DNA of 64,000 nt from Ophiobolus disseminans (taxonomy: Eukaryota > Ascomycota > Dothideomycetes > Pleosporales > Phaeosphaeriaceae), in contig MU006237.1 of the NCBI GenBank assembly GCA_010093685.1, positions 124,001 through 188,000 of the forward strand. The letters run 5' to 3'. A model generated the notes under the pieces. It saw only the letters and a list, made by a program, of their open reading frames with translations, was not told the DNA's origin and made no database searches. Both the position numbers and the translations under genes were made by a program. Positions within the stretch are counted from its first letter, which is position 1, and every line of letters begins with the position of its first letter. Of the stretch, positions 11,207 through 21,834 are shown in pieces.

Positions 11207-12002
11207 TTGCAGACAAGTGGGAAAAGGGAAATCCATACCCAAAGTGCCAGCGAATGCTGCTGTTTACGTCTTCTTGAAAATTAAACATACATATACATAT
11301 GTTTAGAAAAAAATGTGCGATCAGGTGTCTTTGAACGTGGAAGGAGCGGGGTTGCATTGTGCTATGAGTCAAGTGGGGTAAGCGGGGCACTTGATCATTC
11401 TCAAGTCCTGTACCATAACCCTTGTCCTTGTACGGCATACTCGAACCCCGTCTCTGACGCATCAAAGCAGCTTGACCAGGATGGGCTTCCCGTTGGATGA
11501 TGTGGGCCGAATGCTCGGGAACATGCCTTGCAGCGATGATGTCGGTGATGCCAGTGGCGCAAGCACGAGGGACCCGCCGTGACCTGTCGACAGTGCGGCT
11601 GCAGAGGGCAAGACGGCAACATTCCATATGGTCAAAAAGGTTGGCGTATTCTGACAGATACAAGAGTAGAAAAGATGGTTGAGACCTCGCCATACTCAGG
11701 TGGTTCGAGGTCAAAGCAGGGTGTGCTTATGTCATCATGAGCTTGAATGTTAAATTTCACGTCACTTCACACTCCTCACAGCACCAACATCAACAAGCAG
11801 CAGTAAAGACTTTGATTAGCTTCCTAACATGTAATTGGAACTGCATTGAGATCTTACGAGTCCAGTTGTCTTCATCTACACTCTCTAGATCTTCTTATAC
11901 CTAGGTATGCATTTGCAAACTTTTGTTTTAAACATAGTGGAAGGAGAAGAACAACAGTTGCTGGTGGCAGATCAAAGCCATCCCGAGAGGTGTGTTAGAT
12001 GC
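11207..12002. other. Intergenic region
   Basis: No gene is supported. A long minus-strand frame (11714-11178) lacks coding texture and runs into the tRNA-like element. Confidence 0.35.
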
Positions 12003-14971
12003 CTAGGCAACGCTGCCGTAGCCGGAGTTGAATGTAGAGCCGCCAAAGAAGTCCAGCTTCCCGCCACCGCCTTTGTCGTCGTCATCGTCACGCTTCGGGT
12101 AGTGATAACGGACAGGGATAATAGTATCGCAGCCGGTGAAAAACACGCGCGTGTGCTTCCTAGACGGCGCGCCGGGACACTCCAGCACCAGGGTAACAGT
12201 CGTCAGCGGAGGCGACTTACTTCTTCAAGCACAACGTCCTGATCGAGACAAGGATCCTTGGCTGGACAATAGCCTCAAAATTTGCACGCTACTTGCTGGA
12301 TACCTCACACCTGTCGCAACTGATTCATCAGTTTTGCCCAGTGTCGCGTGGCTGGTCGAGGAAGGCCAACGCGCGCCGAATAGTTGTTCTCCGCGTAGCT
12401 GTAATATGTGAACCATCAAGTGCTGTCCCATCTGTCGCCGTCACTCACAGGTGCTTGTCACACGGAGACGAAAGACGCGAGTACTGTTCGAGTCTGGAAT
12501 CTGTGGCTTATGGTAGGGCTTTTGTGTAGGAGATGTCAGGCAGTCGCAGCTTTTAGTGCTGCTGCTGGGTGGCAGGCACATTAGTGAGATAGTCAGCAGG
12601 CGGTGAGTAGTAGTTGCGCTCGATAAACGCGTCCACTGAGAAGACCTCGGGCGAGAACAAGGATGGCCAAGATGATCTTGACTCGGCGGGCAATGATTGG
12701 CTGAGCATTCTGTTGGACAGTTCTGCCCAAATATGGCGCAACCCAATACCGGAAGGCCACGGTAGTGCAGCAGCGCAATTTGTTGAGATTCGAGGGGTGG
12801 TATGTATCTTATGGGTTCTCCGGAAAAGGTGGTGGCATCTTCACTCGCTTCCTTGTCATACGGGGTCGACTTGAAGCTCGATTCCGATTGTGCTTGAAAA
12901 GGGCAGGCCAGTGCTTGCAGCGCCAGCCCGAGTTGACCTTGGCCCGAATGGCCTCCTGATCGAGACCATCGACGGATTCGCAATCACTGTCCCATCCGTC
13001 GAGCTCTAGAAGCTCTGCGGTGGAAGTGTGAGAGGTTCCGGTCGACATCTCGTGCTCCAAGTTCGTCTGGAAGCGATCATATCGAGAGCGGCAGTCCTCG
13101 CTGGACTGCAGGCAATTCCTGTCGTCCTGTGAGGCCCACTCCTCAAACTCCAGGAACGCCAGGCAGCCGTCTATGTCACGAATGCCGTCAACGATAGGAG
13201 AGCCTGTATAGAGCGCCTTGGCGCTCGCGTTGAATGACTCGAGGACTTCTCTTTGCTTGGTCTGGTCGCAGCGCCGTATTCTATGCGCCTCGTCCAGGAT
13301 GATGCGGAAGAACAACTTGTTTCGATGCTTTGTTTAAGAGGACCCTTGTCGCAGGCCTAAAGCTGCGAGTGCGACACCACGACGACAGTGTTTCCAGCAT
13401 CCTTGGAAGGGTAGACTCGATGCCTGGGATCAAAGTAGAGTGGCACTGTTACGGGCCCTGCCTTTTTCCCGTACGCGCAGACCGCCTAGCCAACGCCCAA
13501 CTGATCTATTAGCTCGTCCTAAGTCTTCTTGACCAAGTTCTTTAAGCATACTACCAACGTACGCTTGAGTATGGGTCTGACTGCAATGATGTGCGAGATA
13601 TACTCGTGCGTCTTGCCGACGCCGCAACCATCGCAACAAAAAAGAACTCCGAACAGGAACTCCATCAGGATACTCAATACAATGCGCATATCTGATGCCG
13701 GCTTGTGGGGGTCTCCAGATCGAAGCTGGCCAGGATTGTTGGGATCCTGGCTGAGCCGGGTGGGGAGCCGCTCGATGATCTCCGTGTCGTCCCCAAGAAC
13801 CTTCTTCAGCTCGCGCTTCGCTACAGCGACATCCTCATACTCCTTGACCGGTGTTGTTGTTAACAAGGAAAGCACGACTGAGTAGTCTTGCGTTTTGACA
13901 GACTCGAATATGTCGTCGTCCGTGTCGAAAGGGTTCGCTGTATCGAAATTCAAGGTCGCCGCAGCGGCCTTCGTCGCGGGTGTCTTGTTTACCAGCATGT
14001 CCTGACAGAACCATTCAGCACGCGATCTATCATCAAGGCCATCTGTTGGGGAGTACGTCCATGCGACAGGCGGTAAGCCTGAGGCCTCCGAGCCTCTTGG
14101 TAAGTCGTGAAAACCGGACAAAAAGCTCAGCTTGACAACTACATCTACGTATATAGATGTAATTATAGGACCTGAACAGTCTCTGTAGATATACAGGATA
14201 GTGCACCTTGATTTCCGGCTTTCGCGACCCCCCGGGAGCAAGCCTTGTTCCCGGATGAATCGATCCCGCGGCCTTGGTGCAACAGGTCGGCAAAAGGACC
14301 CTGGTCCATCCACCGTGAGCCTCGAGCGCCCTCTTTTGCTTCTGAGATGCACTCACTCTGATACGACGTCCTTCGGGGTGGTTCTTCTGTGCGTCTCGTA
14401 GGGCTTTTATCTAGCTGCCTTCGTCTGCGATTGGCTCGTCCGAGTCTTCATCGTCTGGCCTCAGACGCACAAAAACGCTTGTGAGGTTCTCTTTCTTTTT
14501 CTGCATCCCAAACTCTTTCGAAGCCCAGAGCAGGAAGCCTTCGTATGTGGCGTCTGCTTGTCGCTCCCGACCCTCGAAGGTATCGGGAGCGCCGCTGGGC
14601 GCCATTGTACATCCAAGACTACACCGGCCAGAGAACTCGTACTATCCGCGTCGACGGTGACCACTTCAGGCTGTGTTGAGCCGCTAGCTCCTGCGGACGT
14701 GGTCATTGTGCTCGGCGATGACACCGAGGTGTTTACGGGCGGGGGCGGTGCTTGTGGAGGCGGCGCTTGGGCTGGCGGTGCTTGGATTTGCGATGGTGGT
14801 GGCGTCGGTTGCCAGGTGCCCTCGATGAGGCTGGCGAGGTTCCAGCCTGTGCCTAGAAAGCAAATTAGCCCGACGTCGGTCTACAGTGTGATGGCAACTT
14901 ACGCTGAACAAACTCAACCCTCGAAGCCTTTGCGGTCGTCGCCTTGAATGTGGAGAAGGCCCTGATACCAC
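12003..14971 (-). pseudogene. Degenerate SNF2-helicase-like pseudogene
   Basis: Minus-strand pieces in changing frames form a decayed gene. From the 5' end: ITKNTGGIRAFSTFKATTAK, a canonical intron (GTAAGT at 14900, acceptor TTTCTAG), a proline/alanine-rich stretch, a frameshift near 14606, ADATYEGFLLWASKEFG, and a stop at 14411. Then comes a P-loop-like segment (CDGCGVGKT, about 13600), a Walker B/motif II-like RIILDEAHRIRRC (about 13300) followed by ALYTGSPIVDGIRD (motif III-like), and more broken segments to about 12553. An acidic C-terminal-like piece at 12188-12003 contains HTRVFFTGCDTII. The LDEAHRIR...TGSPI order is typical of the SNF2 family N-terminal ATPase domain. Several frameshifts and stops make it inactive. 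Confidence 0.6.
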
Positions 14972-15467
14972 CCGTGTTCTTCGTAATGTACTCGTCTGGG
15001 TACCCTCAGGTATTGCAAATCCGGTTTGTTTTCCCGCATATGGAGTCCTGTCTACCCTCGTATGCTTTTGTATTTCTTCAAAGCCTTTATAGTGTTGCGA
15101 AGATATACAGGCTTGCTGTTAAGTTTTTGGTGATCGGTCACGAATTGTTGCTGGACCCTGGAAGTCGCAGGAGTAACCCGATCGAGTGTAGCAACAACAG
15201 GCTCTGGATAAACAGCTGGGGTGTATTAAGGTGTACTTTTGGGTATTTTTTCCCTTTGGAGTACTTGAAGATCGGGTGACTCGAAACCAAACGCTGCCAA
15301 TCGCCTTTAAAGGAACACGGATGCCTGAAAGGCTTACATTGAAAGAAGTAGATTTGCTGTCTTGAAAAGTGACCCAGGGTGCGACATTGCCGTACGACAA
15401 CCGAGTCTTGTCAGCAACTCCCATAGAAGCGGACTCACAAAGTCTTTCAAAAGGTCCAATTGATGCT
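14972..15467. repeat. Spacer with a degenerate dispersed repeat
   Basis: Segments at 15228-15245 (TATTAAGGTGTACTTTT) and 15355-15412 (CTGTCTTGAAAAGTGAC, then CGACATTGCCGTACGACAA and GTCTTGT) recur in diverged form at 19537-19632. The copies suggest an old repetitive element. Ends, target-site duplications and coding capacity were not found. Confidence 0.35.
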
Positions 15468-16826
15468 CTAATCCCTCTTATATATACCTAAGAGCCAACA
15501 AGCTCTCAAGAGGGCCAGTCCCCATGCCATGCCAATGCTGTCCCAGACAACGTTCAGCTTGCTACCCATGACTTCCTTCCACCCAATCGCAACCTCAATC
15601 ATCCCAATGTCGGCGCTCTCGGCCAGCATCAGCATCTCGACGTCGAAGATCCAGCCTTCGGAGTGCATGTACGGGATGATGTAGGGTAACGATGATCGTG
15701 AGAACAGCTTGAAGCCGCATTGTGTGTCTTTTATGCGCGCTGTGGCGGGCGGTGTCATGATGCGGAGGAGGATGTGGAAGGAGTGCATGAGAAAGTTGCG
15801 AAGCTTGGAGCGCTACGTGTTTGTTAGAAGAAGCGCTGTTGGAAAGGATGGGGGGTGGCATACCTTTACGACAGCCTCACTGCCAACCAAATGCGCTCGG
15901 CTTCCGATCGCGACTCCACGTCCGTCCTTGTCCTCAATCTTCCTGCAGCCCTCGACCATCTTGCCAAGATCATCGAAACGACTCGCGCCGTCGGCGTCCG
16001 CAAAAACAACGTACTGTCCTCGCACGTGCCTCATGCCGTGAGTAACTGCGCCGCCTTTTCCGCGGTTCTCCTCCAGCGTAATGACCCGGATGCTGCCATG
16101 TGGTATGTGTGTGGAATGAGGTGTCTTGGTGCTCCCGGCCTTGAACCACGGTCCGGGGGTCGGTACTGGATGCTGGCTGAGCTGATGTTCCTTCGCAAAC
16201 TCCAAAGCCTTGTCGACGGTCGCGTCCTTGCTACCATCGCTGACTATCAAAATCTCCCAACCCTTCTCTTTTCCTTGATCTTTCTCTCCAGCATGTGCTG
16301 CGCCATACTCTTTTTCCAAAAACTCCACAGCCTCTTCCAGCATGCCCTCCAGGCGATCCTCTTCATTGTACGCTGGCACTACCACGCTCATAAACAGCTC
16401 CGGCTCTTCAATTGGCATCTGTGGTGGCACGACGACCTTTGCACCAGGTTGCTTTCCGGCTTCCTGCTTCGCGGCCTCCTTCTTGGCAGCCCATTTGTCT
16501 ATCCAACATGGCAATGGTTTAGACTCGCTGCGCGAGCCGTCGGGTAGTATGGTGGTGTATTGCTTCTCGGACCGGCGAGGCGCACGTGGTGTCGGGGCAA
16601 AGAGATTCAGGGCTATATAGATCTACATACAGTCCTCGTGTTAGCAATGCTTATGTATAGTCTTGCGCATGGTAGCCTGCCGTACCCACACGCCCATGGC
16701 GCCCATCAGTAAGCCCAGCGCGACCAAAAGGGCCCATGTTGGCGGCATTTCCACGTCCTTCCTCGGGTGCGACTCGAACCCATAGCCCGAGCCCAGCTTA
16801 GTCGTGTCGAATGCGCGGTTTGACAT
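15468..16826 (-). CDS. ALG5: Dolichyl-phosphate beta-glucosyltransferase
   Basis: Three exons (16826-16686, 16622-15864, 15812-15468) encode 414 residues with phase-0 junctions; donors are GTACGG and GTATGC, acceptors TGTAG and CGTAG. An N-terminal membrane anchor lies at about residues 30-47. The family-2 glycosyltransferase fold begins with SVVVPAYNEEDRLEGMLEEA and contains ILIVSDGSKDAT, ENRGKGGAVTHGM and the metal-binding YVVFADADGASRF (DxD). The third exon carries IKDTQCGFKLFSR, a hallmark of ALG5/dolichyl-phosphate transferases. The enzyme makes dolichyl-phosphate-glucose from UDP-glucose on the cytosolic face of the ER for N-glycan assembly. It is longer than yeast Alg5 (about 330 residues) through a charged insert after the anchor and an insert around residue 170. 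It is the first conserved gene after the decayed region. Confidence 0.93.
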
Positions 16827-17435
16827 GGTGTAATGTGATCTAAAGATGCAACGTGGAAGCTGACGTAGCTCCGGCGATCGGTGATATCTTATCCCGAGCC
16901 GAGGTCTCAACCTCTCCGTTGCGCTCAAGCCTATTGTCTAATAATACACTGTGATATGCTCCAGTTACTTATTCAGACGACGTTGTTGCCGTCTTGTTAA
17001 TTCCTTTCTCGCACAATTATACGAATCTCAGCCCAAAGACCCAATGATCTCCATGGGTCGGAGATAGCGCTCAATCTTTCATTAAAGTTGGATATGTGTC
17101 CTCGTGTGTCCAAGGTCTGTTTCGCGCTCCCTGAGATTTGACCTCGACCCGGTGATATCAAGGCCGCTTACGATGTTATCTCGTAAGCATGCAGGAGGGG
17201 AGGACGTCAGGTCCTGTTCAGAACAGGAACACAATCGTAATAGCAGTGTCTAGAACATATGTCCCACATTAAAGAGAAGTGTCTGGCCCTGTGCTGGCGG
17301 CTTGTTAGACTTGTCTCCGCGGCTTCAGTCTAATTCCACCACTGACTTCTGAGATCGTGCACTCCTCCTACCGTTGGACGTTGAATTTGACACGTTCCGC
17401 CCAGTATCATCCTTGGCTGAGTCGACGCCACCGTC
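16827..17435. other. Upstream region of ALG5, no gene seen
   Basis: Shared upstream sequence between ALG5 (minus) and a candidate small frame at 17436 (plus). No TATA box, repeat or RNA gene was recognised. Confidence 0.4.
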
Positions 17436-17633
17436 ATGGACTGCGACTGCGAAGCTATCGGAGACGAAAGCGCGTCCATCACCTTTGTATCGACATATTC
17501 CAACTACTTAAGCTACGAGGGTTCTCAGCCTTCTCAGTTGAACGATATGCATCACATTTGCCTATCAATGGCCAGCACGCACCGCGTAGACCTCACTTGG
17601 ATGGATTGCGGCAAGTGCCAGAATACAGAGTAG
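17436..17633 (+). CDS. Candidate 65-residue cysteine-containing protein
   Basis: An uninterrupted frame whose start has a good fungal context (CCACCGTCATGG). It begins MDCDCEAIGDESASITFVST and ends MDCGKCQNTE, so cysteine pairs sit near both ends. No signal peptide, membrane segment or family was recognised, and no intron is needed. It could be chance; the start context and cysteine placement are the only support. Confidence 0.3.
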   Translation: MDCDCEAIGDESASITFVSTYSNYLSYEGSQPSQLNDMHHICLSMASTHRVDLTWMDCGKCQNTE

Positions 17634-18526
17634 AGTGACTGAGCAATATCTAAACTTAAAACCTTAGGAATGAAGACATTAGATCACCTTCGTGGGACTC
17701 GATTAGTCCTTCCTCGACAAACCGCCTGCGGCGGATGTATCAACGAAAAACTGCGGTGACGGTCGTTCATCTGAGGCCCCGGCAAGCCAAAGACTATCTC
17801 CACAACCTTCCGCGGTGTCAATGGAAGGCGTAAGAGCAGTGTCGAATAATTAGCAGGGGGCTATCGGTCCCGCCAGACGAACAGCCAGGGATCCGTCGCT
17901 CAAGCAGTTCCAGCCTCGGTTATAGCACACCCCAATTATTAAGGACTCGGGTCCTCGACAGTGCATGAATAGGTGCCGATATTGGTTGCACCTTTGTAGA
18001 GTGGACTTACAAACAACATGTCTGCCCTCATCTGCGAGCGAAGGAAAAGATTTGAAAAGAGCCCATCCGAGTCGTAACGCACTGTCATCCGCATGCGGAC
18101 GACCGGCACGGTGGACCATGGCTCAAGTGAGTTGCATTTTTATGAGTGGGAGGGGAACTTACTGATTGAGGTGTGTCGAACGTAGCACCCACTGAAAGCG
18201 GAGGTTGTGGATGATGTGGGCGAGGCGGAGGGGAGGGAGGCTCGCTTTAAGTATCAACAAGATTTTCGAAAGCTGTCTGTGCGCAGGGCGCTAGCAACTG
18301 TTGCCCGTCGAGTTGTTGAGACCATGACGTGCTTTGGCAAATGCTCTCAGGTTGCAGCTTGCGGGCTGATGTCACATGGTGTGTGGCCTCCTCAATGTTT
18401 GTACACACGCGAACGCGTGATCCGTGCACATACAACACACATACCGCGCCGGACTCACCTTTTATCCTCTCAGCGCAACCAACCTCTTCAAGCACACCAC
18501 CCATTCCCACTCAGATATTACCCGAG
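17634..18526. other. Intergenic region
   Basis: No supported gene. A minus-strand donor (GTGAGT at 18459) follows a short frame, and a plus-strand ATGGCTCAA precedes GTGAGT at 18127. Neither could be extended to a convincing second exon. Confidence 0.3.
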
Positions 18527-19438
18527 ATGCATCCGGATCGGCAGGGAAAGCGTCCATCAGATGGGCTCACTGATGACGAGCTCCCAACAGAGAAGAAACT
18601 CAAGGTCTCTGAGCACAGCGACAGTGCAGATGAAGGCGACGAGTTGGAGAACAATCCCGTCGCAAGTCAGGCCGGTCGCGCAACACCTCTTCCGGCAGTC
18701 AAAGTGGAGCTTCTCTCGTTACCAAATGAGTTGCTTCTGGGTATCCTCGAGTCTGTCAGTAATATCCGGCAAGCATGTCTCGGCAGATCCTGGAGGCTAC
18801 AGTTCGCTTTTGGAAGGCTACGATGCTAACTCCTATAGGTACACCAGGACGACAAGAATGAAATGCCCTTCAGGCCATCAACACCGCGTGTCGCTGTCGT
18901 CTGCAAAAGGCTACACGAGTTGGCATGCTCGCTCTTATACGAGCGCGTCGTAATTCACACCAAAAAAATCTGCTCGACGCGGCCAAACCAATCCACAAGC
19001 AATGCTTGCCCACTCTCTAATGAGTATACTAAGGAGCTTGTTGAAAGCTTTCGCTCAGCAGCGTTAGTAATACTAGAGTTGAAGCGTCGTGGGTTTGTTA
19101 CAGAAAATGCCTACGACGACTACTTCAAACATATTAAGGAGGCCGCAGAAGCTAGAGAGGAAGTGGATTACGTCAGCCTAATTGCTGCACTCGAAGCCAG
19201 CCCGCTACTTTTCATGAAAAAGGCCCTTAGGTATGCGCGGCTCTTATTTTACAGGTTTGTCGCTATCCTAGACCTTAACACATTATTCCTGTTTGAGTTC
19301 GAAGACGATCGAGCAGAGGGCGGAAAACTCTGGGTGGTTCCCAACAAGCCTAGAGAGAAGTCGATTCGCAGCCTATACTTTGCCTTCTTGATGCGAGCAC
19401 AGAAGGCCGCACCGCCCGAGGGCTGGGGTCGTAGATAG
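18527..19438 (+). CDS. F-box domain protein, short form
   Basis: Two exons, 18527-18754 and 18839-19438, encode 275 residues. The intron (GTCAGT ... GATGCTAAC ... TATAG) is phase 0 and falls inside the F-box: LLSLPNELLLGILESV joins HQDDKNEMPF, and VCKRLHELACSLLYERVVI follows. The N-terminus is acidic and serine-rich with a short basic stretch (TEKKLKV). After the F-box comes a helical region without recognisable LRRs. Dothideomycete F-box proteins usually continue for 400-600 residues, so the gene is short and may be truncated. A role in SCF-type target recognition is inferred from the F-box alone. Confidence 0.65.
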
Positions 19439-19536
19439 TAGACTAGGTTTGTCTTTCATCGCTAGTAGCATGCACCAACATGTGACTTGCTTTTCTTAGG
19501 GAATGTGGCCAGGAAGAACTCAACACCAAAAAGAGC

Positions 19537-19660
19537 AGCTCCGCTGTCTTGAGAAGTGAGCTAGGGGGCTACGTAGCTGTGCGACAGCAACGACAAGGTC
19601 TTGTAAAGTAGTTAAGGTGTATCTGGGTGTACTATAAGACAATAAGAAAAACTTTTGAAG
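19537..19660. repeat. Second copy of the degenerate dispersed repeat
   Basis: Contains CTGTCTTGAGAAGTGAGC (19538), CGACAGCAACGACAAGGTCTTGT and GTTAAGGTGTATCTG (19611), matching pieces found at 15228-15412 with about 75-85% identity by eye over the aligned parts. Relative order differs between the two places, consistent with tandem units or rearrangement. No open frame of its own was found. Confidence 0.3.
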
Positions 19661-20209
19661 ATGTTGAATACTGGCTCGCAGGGCAACCCCCACTATGAGA
19701 CGGCTCTTAACACCAGGGCGTAAATGACGACATTCCACATCCAGGGTATATCCCATGTAATCACAAACGCGCGGGATCATATATAGACACCCCAGCTAAG
19801 CTTCTTCTCGTCTAGTAAGATCATAAGCAAAGGGCTTCACCGGTCATGCCCGTGCGGGAATGTTAGGAAGACCAACTTCTCCTTATAACCACTGAAAAGC
19901 GCCTGTTAAATAAGGCTACCAGTGATGGCGCGCTACAGTTTTCGTGCATCCTTGTAGCATTCTTGGCTATGGGTGAGGATGATGCGGGATGCGAACAGAT
20001 CTTGAAAAGTATATGAATAGCCCGTTGGACATCTGAATGTAGGCCAGCTATCTGTCCGTGAGCAAAGAAAACACGTGCTTTTGTAATAAGAATACTACCC
20101 GCATCACGGCCACCCCGAAATCGCCTATCTTGGATCACCAATTCTGGCAGCGATGGGTATCCCAGTGTACGGAACCCAAGCTGCTAACTACAAGCCCCCT
20201 GCAGGTGCA

Positions 20210-20468
20210 ATGGCTACTTCCAAACGAGAGCTTGCAGTATCATGTCCGTGAGTGAAACTTGAGGGCCATTGACCACTCCGCACGAGCTAACACCCTTAGA
20301 CCTGCAAGGAGAGTTCAAGTTCGCACAAATTCAACCAACACTGAAGACTCCGAGTTCCGTTGGCAGTCTCCTCGCGTCAAAGACTCCGTCTCTATACCAT
20401 TGCCACAGGCGTCCGAGACAATGGAGCTCGAAGTCAAACACATGGGGGCGCACCTCGAGGTTGTATGA
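20210..20468 (+). CDS. Small two-exon protein with an NSTNT motif
   Basis: Exons 20210-20247 and 20300-20468 encode 68 residues. The intron is textbook: GTGAGT, branch GAGCTAAC, acceptor CCTTAG, phase 2. The protein begins MATSKRELAVSC, continues PPARRVQVRTNSTNTEDSEF and ends MGAHLEVV. A further acceptor-like site (GCTAACTAC...CTGCAG) lies just upstream at 20183-20204, so a 5' exon (for example ATGG before GTATCC at 20151) may add three residues. No signal peptide or known domain is visible. The NSTNT motif recurs in other small genes of this window (33.6, 36.6 and 61.5 kb). Function unknown. Confidence 0.5.
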
Positions 20469-20739
20469 AAGGATTGTCGCCTCCAGGGCGTCGCATGTAT
20501 GCTTTGGATTGAATGCTCAGGATAGGTTGTGCCAGGATGGGGGTGATGAGCTGTTCTCAATGACGTCTACAGGCAACAATACAGAACAATCAAACTTTAT
20601 TATCAATGCGCGCAAGATGAACGTCCCCATGATATTTGTTTGTGGTGTACGTTTATTACGGCCGCGGGTGGATGTGTCTTCTAAGAGTGGGATGCTCGAG
20701 CCATTCAGGGATTCGTCGATCATTGCTGGTGCCCCAGAG

Positions 20740-21195
20740 TTAGCAGTGATTGCTGAATAGCCACAAGAACGGGATGGAGAGGGGCGGACTTCGAGAGTGT
20801 ATGATTGAATGGAAACATTGAACAGCCTGCGATGTGACGAGCCGTTCGCCAACTGACCCAGGTTCAGTGAAGGAGCAGATATGATGTACTGTAAACGCCC
20901 CTGATGCAGATTCAAAACGTTCAATGTGGAGCTTTTCAGCTGGGGATAGTAGCGTCGCAATAGTGGGGATCGCTGCAAGCCCACGAACAACGTAGGTGGG
21001 GAAGGCACGAGGGCTAGATCCCGCCTCCGCCTTCCACAGCCCATCCGTCGCTAGCGCATTGCGTAGGCACATCACCCCACGCGGTGCGTCGTGGTCTTGT
21101 ATGCGTTGTTCTGTATGTTGCCAATTATGGAAGTCGTATCCAGAGTTTGCGGCTGGCGGTTGACCGGTCATCGATTTCATGCTCCAGCATGGCAT
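20740..21195 (-). CDS. Uncertain 151-codon frame
   Basis: An open minus-strand frame with a protein-like middle (APRGVMCLRNALATDGLWKA, then PTYVVRGLAAIPTIATLLS). Another frame just upstream (21316-21125) also looks coding and ends in a stop, so this may be a frameshifted relic rather than a gene. No family was recognised. Confidence 0.2.
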   Translation of the reverse strand: MPCWSMKSMTGQPPAANSGYDFHNWQHTEQRIQDHDAPRGVMCLRNALATDGLWKAEAGSSPRAFPTYVVRGLAAIPTIATLLSPAEKLHIERFESASGAFTVHHICSFTEPGSVGERLVTSQAVQCFHSIIHSRSPPLSIPFLWLFSNHC

Positions 21196-21316
21196 GCGCG
21201 TGCATTATATCCAAGTAAGCCAATAACCGCGGAGTATCATGGACAGGCACGAACGCCATATCTGCACGTGTCATTCGCAGATGCACGCCAAGTGCAGTAG
21301 CCTGCTTCGGTCCCAT

Positions 21317-21834
21317 TCATCTCATGGTCGAATCATTTTAAAGAGTGGTGAAATACGTGCAGTAGTGCATGCAGTCATCATATGGTGAATATTGATTTTT
21401 AAATCGTCCAATCGCAGCAGGAGCTGGAGGGAATGTGACCAATGAAAAAAATCAGCCAGCCTAAATTTAATTGATCTGCTGTCGTGTCTTGCATCTTACG
21501 AACATGACACTGGTCGGTCGAAGCATGCAGGACGTCGACCGAGCACCCGATAGCGTAGACTAATCTCGTCGACTGGTCATGATCCTGATATGTTGAATCC
21601 TGGAGTTGGTAGTGGATTAGGCGCAGCCTCATTCGAGGTTTCATATCACTGTTCGGGTGTATGGTTGTACAAGTCACAAAGCGGTTCAAAAGTTGATAGG
21701 ACAGTAAGGCATGAATACCCACTCGTATGCCACCGAAATAATCGTGTTTGGAGCACGTCAACCATGCTGAGACATCGTCCAGTTCGGAAGCTATAGCACC
21801 CCACCCTAGCATTGTAGCGGGGTACCTGGATGGC
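21317..21834. other. Intergenic region
   Basis: 3' flank of the kelch gene. No supported gene, RNA or repeat. Confidence 0.4.

Noticed and set aside
11178..11714. A 178-codon minus-strand frame overlapping the tRNA-like gene.
   Set aside because: Starts with a non-ATG codon, has no coding texture and covers a structured RNA element.
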